A DNA stretch of 64,000 nucleotides, taken from assembly GCF_008642235.1 (NCBI RefSeq), contig NZ_SJEV01000001.1, positions 2,622,400 to 2,686,399 on the forward strand. The letters run 5' to 3'. The notes under the pieces are model-generated. The model made no database searches, was not told the origin of the DNA, and saw only the letters and a list, made by a program, of their open reading frames with translations. This stretch comes from Planctomonas psychrotolerans (GTDB lineage Bacteria > Actinomycetota > Actinomycetes > Actinomycetales > Microbacteriaceae). Of the stretch, positions 7,712-16,070 are shown in pieces. The number at the start of each line of letters is the position of its first letter. The first letter of the stretch is position 1. The position numbers and the translations under genes were made by a program.

Positions 7712-9058
7712 TCAGGGCGCTGCGACGGGGTGGGTGCGGAGGGCATCCACCAGCTCCGCGATGCGGGTCTCGATCGGCGCCCGGTCGAGATCTGCGGGAT
7801 CTCTGGCCAGGAAGGCCTCCCGAAGTGCCTGCACCTCTCCGAGCAGCGCGGCGCGCACGGCGGGCCGGTCCGTGCCCCGCTCGATCCGCTCGGCGAGCCC
7901 GAGCACGGAGTGCATCACGCCCAGGTGGTCGAGCCCGTACTGGCGGAAGTCGCGGAACACCGTTGCCACGAGGCTCTCGGCTCGGGGCCAGTCGCAGACC
8001 ACGCGCGGCACGCCGTGCTCGTCGGTGCGCGTGTCCGCCGCCGGCTTCCGTCTGCAGAGCGGAACCAGGCCCTCCGCCATCACGTCGATGGCCCCGGTGG
8101 CGGTGTAGGGATCGTTCGCGCCGGAGGCGAGTCCGCGCACGGCGGTCTCGGTGAGCTGTTGAAGCGCGAAGCGCACGTCCTGGTGGGGAGTGCGCGCGTT
8201 CCCGATGGTGAACGCCGACCGCACCGCCTCGTCGATCTCCTCCGGGTCGCCGTGCGACCCGCGGGCCGCGCCCGACCCACGGCGGATCTTCGCGACGTGT
8301 TCCCCCGCGATCACGTGATCGCCCGGCATCGCCGCAACGTCGATCAGCAGGTCGTGTTCGATAGCGAGCGCCACGAGGCGGTCGAGGTTCATGTGCTGCA
8401 CGTATCCGGTGTTCCCCGATCCGACGTGGCGGAAGTCACCGCTCCGGTCGGGCGGATCCATGAACGTGCGTGCAGCGTCACCGACCGGACCGTCGGCCGG
8501 GTACAGCGTGTCGACGACGGTGGTGAACTCCTCCTGCACCCTTTGCTGGAGGGTCGTGACCTGCACCGAACTTGCGATGTGGTGGATGAAGAACACGAGC
8601 ACGGCCACGTCGAGCATCGCCAGCAGCACCACGAAGTGCACGGCCAGCACCGGCACGAAGGCCTGGCTGTCATCGAGTTCGGTGCGCACGGAGCGCAGGA
8701 CGACCACCGAGTAGAGGAAGGTGGACGTGAGCACGGCGAGCACGAGCTGATTCCCGCGGTCCTTCATGAAGTTGCGCACCAGCCGCGGACCGTAGGTGGA
8801 TGACGTGGTGGCCAGCACCGAAATGGTGATGGAGAACGCCGTGCCGGCGACCGTGAGCATGGTGATGCCCACCGCCGACAGCATCTCCCGCCCACCGCCG
8901 GCGCTCATGGCGTTGAGGAACGGGATGCTGACGTCGGCGTCGACGAGCACACGGTCGAGGGCGATCAACGCCTCGGCGAGCAGCACTGCCGAGATCCCGA
9001 AGACGGCGGGCATGAGCCAGAAGGACTCGCGCGCGCGCAGCAACCAGGTACGGATCAT
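7712..9058 (-). CDS. DUF2254 family membrane protein
   Basis: A 448-residue protein with transmembrane segments in the N-terminal 150 residues (roughly 15-35, 60-85, 105-125, 133-155) and a large soluble C-terminal part. The stretch AFSITISVLATTSSTYGPRLVRNFMKDRGNQ followed by LAVLTSTFLY is the hallmark of DUF2254, a family of unknown function. It starts at ATG 9058 with TAACCT exactly 6 nt upstream, so the message is likely leaderless. Confidence 0.88.
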   Translation of the reverse strand: MIRTWLLRARESFWLMPAVFGISAVLLAEALIALDRVLVDADVSIPFLNAMSAGGGREMLSAVGITMLTVAGTAFSITISVLATTSSTYGPRLVRNFMKDRGNQLVLAVLTSTFLYSVVVLRSVRTELDDSQAFVPVLAVHFVVLLAMLDVAVLVFFIHHIASSVQVTTLQQRVQEEFTTVVDTLYPADGPVGDAARTFMDPPDRSGDFRHVGSGNTGYVQHMNLDRLVALAIEHDLLIDVAAMPGDHVIAGEHVAKIRRGSGAARGSHGDPEEIDEAVRSAFTIGNARTPHQDVRFALQQLTETAVRGLASGANDPYTATGAIDVMAEGLVPLCRRKPAADTRTDEHGVPRVVCDWPRAESLVATVFRDFRQYGLDHLGVMHSVLGLAERIERGTDRPAVRAALLGEVQALREAFLARDPADLDRAPIETRIAELVDALRTHPVAAP

Positions 9059-9064
9059 GCGTTG

Positions 9065-9070
9065 AGGTTA
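9065..9070 (-). promoter_or_regulatory. Leaderless -10 element of the DUF2254 gene
   Basis: TAACCT reads on the minus strand at 9070-9065 and is followed by 6 nt (caacgc) and the ATG at 9058. No Shine-Dalgarno is present. Confidence 0.55.
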
Positions 9071-9142
9071 GCGGACCGGCGGGAAGGCGACCGGCGTCAT
9101 GCATGCCGGGATTGCGAGGAGATCCGTGCTTCCTGGCCTCGG

Positions 9143-9880
9143 CTAGCGCGCCGGGAACGCGGGATCCGACTCCGCGGATGCGTCGCCGGGCTCTGCCGCT
9201 CGCGCCGGTTGCTCACCGCGCAGGAAGAAGGCACCGAGGGAACCCGCGAGCGTCGCGAACACCGCCACGGAGTACACCGCCAGCGCGACCGAGAGGATAC
9301 GGGCGAAGGCGTCGTCCGCTCCGACCCCGCTTCCGGTGATGGTAGCCATCGCCGCCACGTACAGCGCGGTGGCGTAGTCGTCGTGCGACCCCGAGAGGAA
9401 GAGCAGCTGACTCGAGACCAGCACGACCACCGCCGTCACCGCGATCAACCAGCCGATGCGGCTCGACAGCAGCCGCCCCGCGGACCGCGATCCGCGCACC
9501 CCGGCGGACAGCACACCGCCGAAGCGCGCGACCCGGGCCACGCGCAGGAAGCGCAGCGCCTGCAGCGCCCGGAAGAACCGCAGGAACGGTACAAGCAGGA
9601 AGATGACCTGCCACCAGCTGCGCTTCCAGAAGGCCTTCGAGAAGCCCGCGATGTACGCCCGGAGCAGGAACTCGCCGACGAAGATCGTCCAGAAAATCCA
9701 CCCCAGCACCGCGAGCACGGACGACAGGGTCGGGTCGGTGGCGAGCAGTTGCCCGAGCACCACGAAGAGGAAGATGATGCCGAGCACACCCATCGGACGG
9801 TCGAGGCGCGCGGCGAAGACCTCCGCCGCGCTCTCGCGCTCGGCCGCCGGGGCCGCCGACAACTTGGGGATGTCCGCCAT
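9143..9880 (-). CDS. Voltage-gated ion channel-like membrane protein with altered selectivity filter
   Basis: A 245-residue six-helix protein laid out like a voltage-gated K+ channel subunit. S1 is about 30-47, S2 53-78, S3 89-102, an S4-like helix with arginines at 101, 104, 110, 113, 116 and 119, S5 142-163, a pore loop, and S6 194-220. The pore reads ATITGSGVG at about 179-187, so the canonical TVGYG becomes TGSG and the filter tyrosine is Ser184. The start at 9880 has GGGACG just upstream; earlier in-frame codons lie within the tandem repeat. Whether it conducts K+ is uncertain. Confidence 0.72.
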   Translation of the reverse strand: MADIPKLSAAPAAERESAAEVFAARLDRPMGVLGIIFLFVVLGQLLATDPTLSSVLAVLGWIFWTIFVGEFLLRAYIAGFSKAFWKRSWWQVIFLLVPFLRFFRALQALRFLRVARVARFGGVLSAGVRGSRSAGRLLSSRIGWLIAVTAVVVLVSSQLLFLSGSHDDYATALYVAAMATITGSGVGADDAFARILSVALAVYSVAVFATLAGSLGAFFLRGEQPARAAEPGDASAESDPAFPAR

Positions 9881-9920
9881 CGTCCCAGCTTCCCATGAGC
9901 GGTGGGCGCCCTGTGGTGTG

Positions 9921-10058
9921 CACTGCATGGGCCGCTGGACGACGGGCGCTTCGTGCCGGGCGCTCGGGACCGGCGAGTGGGCACTGCATGGGCCGCTGGA
10001 CGACGGGCGCTTCGTGCCGGGCGCTCTGGAACGGCGAGTGGGCACTGCAGTGCCCACT
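9921..10058. repeat. 61-bp tandem duplication ending in a 22-bp perfect palindrome
   Basis: Two near-identical 61-bp units occupy 9921-9981 and 9982-10042, each beginning CACTGCATGGGCCGCTGGAC. A third partial start at 10043 runs into a perfect 22-bp palindrome at 10037-10058 with half-site AGTGGGCACTG. The block lies downstream of the OYE gene (whose stop is at 10069) and upstream of the channel-like gene, both on the minus strand. The palindrome could end transcription of the OYE gene, although no T-run follows it. Confidence 0.85.
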
Positions 10059-10068
10059 CCCCGGTCGG

Positions 10069-11142
10069 TCAGTGCGACAGTGCCGGATAGTCCGTGTAGC
10101 CGCGCGCGCCCGGACCGTAGAACGTGGTCGGATCGGGCTCGTTGAGGTCGAGGTCGTTCTGCCAGCGACGCACGAGGTCGGGGTTCGCGATGGCGGGCCG
10201 TCCCACGGCGACGACCTCGGCGGCACCGGCCTGCACGAAGTCGATCGCCTCGGAGCGGGTGGTGAGCAGGCCGAATCCGCTGTTCGCCATGAGCGGTCCG
10301 CCGAAGCGTCCGCGCAGGTGCTGCACGAACTCTCCGGCCGGATCGCTGTGCAGCACGCTGAGGTAGGCGAGCCCGAGGGGCGCGATGCCGTCGAGCAGTG
10401 CGTCGTAGGTGGCGCGGGTCTCGTCGGGATCGGTCTCGAGCACGTCCTGGATGTTGTGCGACGGGGAGATGCGCACGCCGACGCGATCCGCGCCCACCTC
10501 GCGGGCCACCGCGGTGATGACCTCGATGCCGAAGCGTGCCCGGTTCGCGGGCGTTCCGCCGTAGCCGTCCGTACGCACGTTGGAGGTGGGGGAGAGGAAC
10601 TCGTGCAACAGGTATCCGTTCGCGGAGTGCACCTCGACGCCATCGGCGCCGGCGTTTACCGCGTTCCGGGCCGCTCGAACGAACTCGGCGACCACGTCGG
10701 TCAGTTCGTCCTCGGTGAGCGCGTGGGGCACCGGATACGGCTGCTTGCCGGACCGGGTGTGCGTGCTGCCCTCGATCGCGAGAGCGCTCGGCGCAACCGG
10801 GGTCGTCCCGTCATTGGTGTCGGGGTGGGTGACGCGGCCACCGTGCATCAGCTGCACGACGATCACGCCGCTCTCGTCGTGCACCGCGTCGGCGACCCGG
10901 CGCCATCCCTCCACCTGCTCGTCGGTCACGATGCCGGGCTGGCCGACGAACGCCTGGCTGACCGGGCTCGTGTAGGTGCCCTCCGTGACGATCATGCCGA
11001 TGCTCGCGCGCTGGCGGTAGTGCTCCACGATCAGGTCGTTGGGCACGCCGGAGTCACCGGCGCGCATGCGGGTGAGCGGTGCCATGACGACGCGGTTGGA
11101 GAGAGCGAGCGCGCCGAGGGTGATGGGGGAGAAGAGCTGCAC
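10069..11142 (-). CDS. NADH:flavin oxidoreductase, old yellow enzyme family
   Basis: A 357-residue FMN-dependent ene-reductase of the OYE/NemA type. The barrel begins LFSPITLGALALSNRVVMAPLTRMRA, the substrate-binding HxxN pair is in VEVHSANGYLLHEFLSP, and NVRTDGYGG follows. The late motif ANSGFGLL and VAVGRPAIANPDLV bind the FMN phosphate. Such enzymes reduce activated C=C bonds, nitroaromatics or nitrate esters using NAD(P)H, and the physiological substrate is unknown. The start is a GTG at 11142. The 170 bp to the next upstream gene hold only a promoter candidate (TATCCG on the minus strand). Confidence 0.92.
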   Translation of the reverse strand: MQLFSPITLGALALSNRVVMAPLTRMRAGDSGVPNDLIVEHYRQRASIGMIVTEGTYTSPVSQAFVGQPGIVTDEQVEGWRRVADAVHDESGVIVVQLMHGGRVTHPDTNDGTTPVAPSALAIEGSTHTRSGKQPYPVPHALTEDELTDVVAEFVRAARNAVNAGADGVEVHSANGYLLHEFLSPTSNVRTDGYGGTPANRARFGIEVITAVAREVGADRVGVRISPSHNIQDVLETDPDETRATYDALLDGIAPLGLAYLSVLHSDPAGEFVQHLRGRFGGPLMANSGFGLLTTRSEAIDFVQAGAAEVVAVGRPAIANPDLVRRWQNDLDLNEPDPTTFYGPGARGYTDYPALSH

Positions 11143-11313
11143 GAGTCTGCTTTCGATCGAACGGATACCGCCGGTCGACTGACTGCGAGGCGCATCGGCC
11201 TCCGGCGGTGCGGATTCGACGCTGGACCCACTGCAGACGAACCGCGCGGCGGCCGACCGTATTCCGCAACCGGGGCGATGATGTCCCGGTCGGGCGAAGA
11301 GTTCTTCGTGTGC

Positions 11314-12831
11314 CTAGTGCTCGACTCCCAGATTGCCGGCGAGCCGGGTGTGCATCGTCGTGCTGGCGTCATTCATGCCCTCGATCACGGCGCGTTTGCC
11401 GTGGTTGGCGTACTTCGTGGTGATGGCGTCGAGGGCCGCCACGGTGGAGGCGTCCCACACGTGCGAGGCCGACATGTCGATGACCACGCGCTCGGGATCC
11501 TCGGCGTACTCGAACTGGGTTGTCAGGTCGTTGCTCGAGGCGAAGAAGAGTTCGCCCGTGACGGTGTAGTAGGCGGTCGGCACCGGGTCGTCCGTCGACA
11601 GGGTGCGCTCGACGGTCACGAAGTGGGCCACCCGTCGGGCGAACGCGATCATCGCCACGACCACGCCGACGATGACGCCGATCGCCAGGTTGTGGGTGAT
11701 CACCACGACCGCGACGGTGGCGACCATGACCGTGGTCTCGCTCTTCGGCATCCGCTTGAGGGTCGACCAGCGCACGCTGTGCCAGTCGAAGGTGGCGACG
11801 GAGACCATGACCATCACTGCAACGAGAGCGGCCATGGGGATCACCGACACCAGGTCACCGAGACCCACGACGAGAATGAGCAGGAAGACTCCGGCGAGGA
11901 ACGTGGAGATGCGGGTGCGGGCTCCCGATGCCTTCACGTTGATCATGGTCTGGCCGATCATGGCGCAGCCGCCCATGCCACCGAAGATGCCGGAGAGCAC
12001 ATTGGCAACGCCCTGGCCCCACGCTTCGCGGGTCTTGTCGGACCGAGTGTCGGTGATGTCATCGACGAGCTTCGCGGTCATCAGCGACTCGAGCAAGCCG
12101 ACGAGGGCGACGGCGAGCGCGTAGGGGGCGATGATCGACAGGGTCTCCCAGGTGAGCGGCACGGTGGGGATGAGGAGCTCGGGCAGGCTCTCCGGCAGAT
12201 CGCCCTGATCGCCGACCGTGGGCACGGTGATGGCCACGGCCACCGTGGTGATGGTGAGCAGCACGATGGCCACCAGCGGGGCAGGTACCACTCTGGTGAA
12301 GCGGGGCATGATCACCATGATCAGGATGCCGACCGCCACCAGCGGATAGACGAGCCACGGCACGCCGATCAGATGCGGCACCTGCGCGATGAAGATGAGG
12401 ATGGCGAGGGCGTTGACGAAGCCCACCATGACGCTGCGGGGGATGAAGCGCATCAGCCGCGCGACGCCGATGACGCCCAGCACCACCTGGAAGAGCCCGC
12501 CGAGGATCACCGTGGCGAGCAGGTAGTCCACGCCGTACTCGCGGGCGACGGGCGCGATGACCAGGGCGATCGCACCGGTCGCCGCGGTGATCATCGCGGG
12601 GCGTCCGCCGAGGAACGCGATGGACACCGCCATGATGAAGGAGGAGAAGAGGCCGAGTCGCGGATCGACGCCGGCGATGATCGAGAACGAGATCGCCTCC
12701 GGGATCAGCGCCATCGCGACCACCAGACCGGCCAGCACCTCCCGGGTGAGGATGCGCGGCGACCGAAGTGCCGTGAGAACCGTGGGTTCGGCGGTGTAGC
12801 GGCCGACGGCGGGCTTCGCGGATCGAGGCAT
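11314..12831 (-). CDS. SulP family anion transporter with C-terminal STAS domain
   Basis: A 505-residue secondary transporter of the SLC26/SulP family, predicted to move sulfate, bicarbonate or a similar anion. About ten to twelve transmembrane helices occupy residues 25-400; the first holds LAGLVVAMALIPEAISFSIIAGVDPRLGLFSS, the family signature. A STAS domain follows, with VIDMSASHVWDASTVAALDAI near residue 440. The ATG at 12831 is preceded by CTGGAG. It is divergent from merR, with a MerR-type operator between the two starts, suggesting control by that regulator. Confidence 0.93.
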   Translation of the reverse strand: MPRSAKPAVGRYTAEPTVLTALRSPRILTREVLAGLVVAMALIPEAISFSIIAGVDPRLGLFSSFIMAVSIAFLGGRPAMITAATGAIALVIAPVAREYGVDYLLATVILGGLFQVVLGVIGVARLMRFIPRSVMVGFVNALAILIFIAQVPHLIGVPWLVYPLVAVGILIMVIMPRFTRVVPAPLVAIVLLTITTVAVAITVPTVGDQGDLPESLPELLIPTVPLTWETLSIIAPYALAVALVGLLESLMTAKLVDDITDTRSDKTREAWGQGVANVLSGIFGGMGGCAMIGQTMINVKASGARTRISTFLAGVFLLILVVGLGDLVSVIPMAALVAVMVMVSVATFDWHSVRWSTLKRMPKSETTVMVATVAVVVITHNLAIGVIVGVVVAMIAFARRVAHFVTVERTLSTDDPVPTAYYTVTGELFFASSNDLTTQFEYAEDPERVVIDMSASHVWDASTVAALDAITTKYANHGKRAVIEGMNDASTTMHTRLAGNLGVEH

Positions 12832-12973
12832 GGGGATCTCCAGGGCTTGCGTCGAAGCCAGGCTCGGAACGGGGCTGGGGCAGAATAGGAGCGCCTCTCG
12901 GACGCGACGCCACGGCGGAGCGTGCCCGAGGGCTCACGGCACACACGAGATCACCAGCCGGTGGCGAAGACCT

Positions 12974-12989
12974 ACTCTAACGTAAGAGT
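12974..12989. promoter_or_regulatory. Candidate MerR-type operator
   Basis: ACTCTAACGTAAGAGT is a 16-bp near-palindrome (14 of 16 positions symmetric, centre ACGT) between the divergent SulP and merR genes. It ends 25 bp before the merR ATG. Palindromes of the form CTNACGTNAG are typical MerR-family operators, so autoregulation of merR and control of the SulP gene are inferred. Confidence 0.6.
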
Positions 12990-13014
12990 CGGGACCGGAC
13001 GGAAGGACCCTGCA

Positions 13015-13407
13015 ATGACCACGGATACGCCGGCGGCGACGACGATGCACATCGGCGAACTCGCCGACAAGACCGGACTCTCCCTTCGCACCATCCGTCA
13101 CTACGACGAGGTCGGGCTCCTGAAGCCGTCCGGCCGCACCGACGGCGGGTTCCGTCTGTATACGCAGGAGGACCTGTCCCGCCTCATGCTCATCCGCCGG
13201 ATGAAGCCGCTCGGGTTCTCGCTGGAGGAGATGACGGAGTTGCTCCGCATCATCGGCGTGCTGAAGAGCGGGAACGCCGGAACCGACAACGACGACGTGC
13301 GAGCGCGTCTCGCGTCGTTCATCGAGCAGGCCGAGGAGCGGCAGCGCACGCTCGAGAGGCAGCTCGACATGGCGAACGAGTTCGTGGAGTTGCTCCGGTC
13401 CCAGTAG
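13015..13407 (+). CDS. MerR family transcriptional regulator
   Basis: A 130-residue DNA-binding regulator. The winged-helix MerR domain starts at about residue 11 with IGELADKTGLSLRTIRHYDEVGLLKP, then GGFRLYTQEDLSRL, then LGFSLEEMTELL. The C-terminal third is a dimerisation coiled coil (ASFIEQAEERQRTLERQLDMA). No cysteine cluster is seen, so it is not a classic metal sensor, and the effector is unknown. The ATG at 13015 gives ten residues before the HTH. Divergent transcription from the SulP gene with a shared operator suggests it controls that transporter. Confidence 0.9.
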   Translation: MTTDTPAATTMHIGELADKTGLSLRTIRHYDEVGLLKPSGRTDGGFRLYTQEDLSRLMLIRRMKPLGFSLEEMTELLRIIGVLKSGNAGTDNDDVRARLASFIEQAEERQRTLERQLDMANEFVELLRSQ

Positions 13408-13461
13408 GGCGCCCATCCCCGCGGCGGCGTTGCGCTCCGTCGTCGCCGCGGGGAGCCGGAC

Positions 13462-14688
13462 CTATCGTGCGAGTCGCGCCGATGCGAGCTCGGCGCCACG
13501 GGTGAGCGACTCGAGCTTTGCCCAGGCGATCTGCGGGTGAATGCGTCCGCCGAGGCCGCAGTCGGTCGACGCGATGACCCGCTCGCCGCCCACGAGCGAG
13601 GCGAAGCGCTCGATGCGGTCCGCGACGAGCTCGGGGTGCTCCACCACGTTCGTGGCGTGTCCCACCACGCCCGGCAGGATCTCCTTGCCGTCGGGCAGGG
13701 TCACGTCCTCCCACACGCGCCACTCGTGCTCGTGCCGGGCGTTCGCGGCCTCGAACGAGTAACCGCCGGCGTTGACCTCGAGCATGACGTCGACGATGTT
13801 CTTCAGCTCGATGTCCGTGGTGTGCGGGCCGTGCCAGCTGCCCCAGCACAGGTGGAAGCGGATGCGGTCCTCGGGCAGTCCGTGCAGCGCGTGGTTGAGG
13901 GCCTCGACGCGGATTCGCGTGAACGCCTGATAGTCCGCCACGCTGGGTTCGGGGTTGATCTGGTCCCAGTTCTCGGCGACGGAGGGGTCGTCGATCTGCA
14001 GGATGAGTCCGGCGTCGATGATCGCCTTGTACTCGTGCCGGAGTACCTCGGCCCACGCCCAGATGAACTCCTCCTCGGTGGCGTAGTACTCGTTGCCGAT
14101 GCGACTGGCCGAGCCGGGGGAGAGCGCGGTGATGAAGCCGTCGGTCGCGCCGGCGGCGTCCACCGCCCTGCGGAGGTTGCGCGTGTCTGTGGCGATCGCA
14201 TCCTGGCCGATGTAGCCGAGCGGACCCGTGCAGGTGGGGAAGGCGGTCGCGTTCTTGCCGAGGGCGATGCCGCTCGTGGGGTCGGCGTAGGCGTCGGCGA
14301 ACCGCGTCCAGTCGCGCCGGTCGGCGAACGAGGTGAGGCGCACGGTGCCGGGCGTGCTGCGCACCGCGCCCTGGGTGATCGGGTTGAAGTCGGTCAGCTC
14401 GAGGCCGCTCGTGCGCTGGAACGAGTACGTCCACCAGGCCCCGTAGTCGACGGGGCTCGACATCGCTTTGCCGTACTCGCCGTCGCCCGGGATGCTGATG
14501 CCGGTCTCGGTCTGCCGGCGAACGAGGTCCGCCACCGCGTGCTCAAGCAGGCCGTCGAACTCCGGGGTGCGGTCGAGGGTGAATCCGTCGTCGGCGAAGG
14601 AGCGCGACTCGTTCGCCGCGATCAACTCGGGCGTGCGGGGGAGGCTTCCGGCGTGCGAGGTGCGGATGAGAGGGGTGGTCGCTGTCAT
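13462..14688 (-). CDS. Cobalamin-independent methionine synthase-like methyltransferase (core MetE type)
   Basis: A 408-residue protein resembling only the C-terminal catalytic barrel of MetE. N-terminal RTSHAGSLPRTPEL, DGEYGKAMSSPVDYGAW, FHLCWGSWHGPHTTD (zinc ligands His and Cys) and STDCGLGGRIHPQIAWAKL (third ligand Cys) are all present. Full MetE is about 750 residues. Short core forms like this are widespread and can use other methyl donors, so the methyl donor here is open. The ATG at 14688 has GAGG 7 nt upstream. Confidence 0.88.
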   Translation of the reverse strand: MTATTPLIRTSHAGSLPRTPELIAANESRSFADDGFTLDRTPEFDGLLEHAVADLVRRQTETGISIPGDGEYGKAMSSPVDYGAWWTYSFQRTSGLELTDFNPITQGAVRSTPGTVRLTSFADRRDWTRFADAYADPTSGIALGKNATAFPTCTGPLGYIGQDAIATDTRNLRRAVDAAGATDGFITALSPGSASRIGNEYYATEEEFIWAWAEVLRHEYKAIIDAGLILQIDDPSVAENWDQINPEPSVADYQAFTRIRVEALNHALHGLPEDRIRFHLCWGSWHGPHTTDIELKNIVDVMLEVNAGGYSFEAANARHEHEWRVWEDVTLPDGKEILPGVVGHATNVVEHPELVADRIERFASLVGGERVIASTDCGLGGRIHPQIAWAKLESLTRGAELASARLAR

Positions 14689-14823
14689 GGGTGCCTCGTT
14701 CTGTCGGCGGCGTGCTGCCGCGGGATGGGATGTGCGGCGGTGCCCACAGGCGCGAGGCTTCGCTTTGCCGCCGGAACCACCCTGCCAGAGGCGGGAACAG
14801 CGGAGCGAGAGGAAGGGGGCGTC

Positions 14824-14970
14824 ATGTCGCCGTGTTACGTCGCGCCGCCGTGCGCCCGGCCGTGCGCCTTCCCGTGCGCCTCCACCCGCGCCTCCGCGCG
14901 ATACCTCTGTCTACTGGGTGCAGGCCGGTCTGCGACGAATTCTCGCCTGCGATCGGGAACGAATCCGTGA
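14824..14970 (+). CDS. Candidate small Cys-rich ORF upstream of the LLM monooxygenase gene
   Basis: The 352 bp between the MetE-like gene and the LLM gene hold one plausible small ORF of 48 residues. It has a strong Shine-Dalgarno (GGAAGG at 14811-14816, 7 nt before the ATG). The N-terminal half is Cys/Pro-rich, with cysteines at about positions 4, 10, 14, 18 and 29 in a PCAx rhythm made by a 12-bp DNA repeat (GTGCGCC cores). Cys-rich upstream peptides that sense cysteine supply are known in actinobacteria, but nothing proves that role here. It could be a chance frame in GC-rich DNA. Confidence 0.3.
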   Translation: MSPCYVAPPCARPCAFPCASTRASARYLCLLGAGRSATNSRLRSGTNP

Positions 14971-15040
14971 GCCGGTGCGTTGACGCCAGGGTGCGGTTGC
15001 ACCTCACCGCAGCACCACCCGTTCCGACCGGAAGGCCGCC

Positions 15041-16039
15041 ATGCCCGTTCCCCTGTCCATCCTCGACCTCGCTCCGATCGCCCCGGGGGAGTCGGCTCGG
15101 GAAAGCTTCGCTGCGAGCGTCGCGCTCGCGCAATCGGCCGAGCGGAACGGGTACCGCCGGGTCTGGTACGCCGAGCACCACAACATGCCCACCATCGCGT
15201 CGTCGGCCACGAGCGTGCTGATCGGCCACGTGGCGGCGCACACCTCATCCATCCGACTCGGTGCGGGCGGGGTCATGCTGCCCAATCACGCGCCGCTCAC
15301 CATCGCCGAGCAGTACGGCACTCTGGCGACCCTGTTCCCCGACCGCATCGACCTCGGACTGGGGCGGGCGCCCGGGAGCGACCAGACCACCATGCGCGCG
15401 ATGCGCCGCGACCCGTCGTCGTCGGACTCGTTCCCATCGGACGTGCTCGAGCTGCAGGGCTACCTCCGCGGCTCGTCCCGGGTGCCCGGCGTGCAGGCGG
15501 TTCCCGGAGCGGGCACCAACGTGCCGCTGTACATCCTCGGATCGTCGATGTTCGGTGCGCAGCTCGCCGCCGCGCTGGGTCTGCCCTACGCATTCGCCTC
15601 GCACTTCGCCCCCGACGCCCTCCTCCCCGCCGTCGCCGCGTACCGCAGCGAGTTCACCCCGTCGGAGCAGCTGGACGAGCCCTACGTGCTCGCCGGTGCC
15701 AACGTGATCGCAGCCGAGGATGCCGAGGATGCCGCCGACCAGTTCAGCACCATGCGGCGTGCCCGGGTGCGCAGCATGATCTCGCGCGGCCCCGCGTCGC
15801 CCGACTACACCGACCAGCAGATCGACGATTTCCTGACCACGCCGCAGGGTCAGCAGCTCGCCACCATGATGCGATACACCGCCGTCGGCACCCCGGGCGA
15901 GGTGCGCGCGTACCTCGAGGAATTCGCGACCCTCGCCCGAGCCGACGAGCTCATCGTGGCGCACGCGTCACAGACCACCGCGGATAGACTGCGGTCCGTC
16001 GAGCTCACCGCCGGTGCCATGCAGTGGGCATCCGCGTGA
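15041..16039 (+). CDS. LLM class flavin-dependent oxidoreductase (luciferase-like monooxygenase)
   Basis: A 332-residue bacterial-luciferase-family protein of the single-subunit type. It begins [14 protein letters not shown], followed by [52 protein letters not shown] and [16 protein letters not shown], the classical markers of this subgroup. It is expected to use reduced FMN supplied by a separate reductase; the substrate is unknown. The ATG at 15041 has GGAAGG 7 nt upstream. Co-location with a methionine-synthase-like gene hints at sulfur metabolism, but that is only inference. Confidence 0.9.
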   Translation: MPVPLSILDLAPIAPGESARESFAASVALAQSAERNGYRRVWYAEHHNMPTIASSATSVLIGHVAAHTSSIRLGAGGVMLPNHAPLTIAEQYGTLATLFPDRIDLGLGRAPGSDQTTMRAMRRDPSSSDSFPSDVLELQGYLRGSSRVPGVQAVPGAGTNVPLYILGSSMFGAQLAAALGLPYAFASHFAPDALLPAVAAYRSEFTPSEQLDEPYVLAGANVIAAEDAEDAADQFSTMRRARVRSMISRGPASPDYTDQQIDDFLTTPQGQQLATMMRYTAVGTPGEVRAYLEEFATLARADELIVAHASQTTADRLRSVELTAGAMQWASA

Positions 16040-16070
16040 GCTGATCACCCGAGGAACGAGTCGAGGTCCG

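Noticed and set aside
9895-12888. A 997-codon plus-strand frame
   Set aside because: It is antisense to the OYE and SulP genes, has extreme His/Asp/Gly/Arg bias and no domain.
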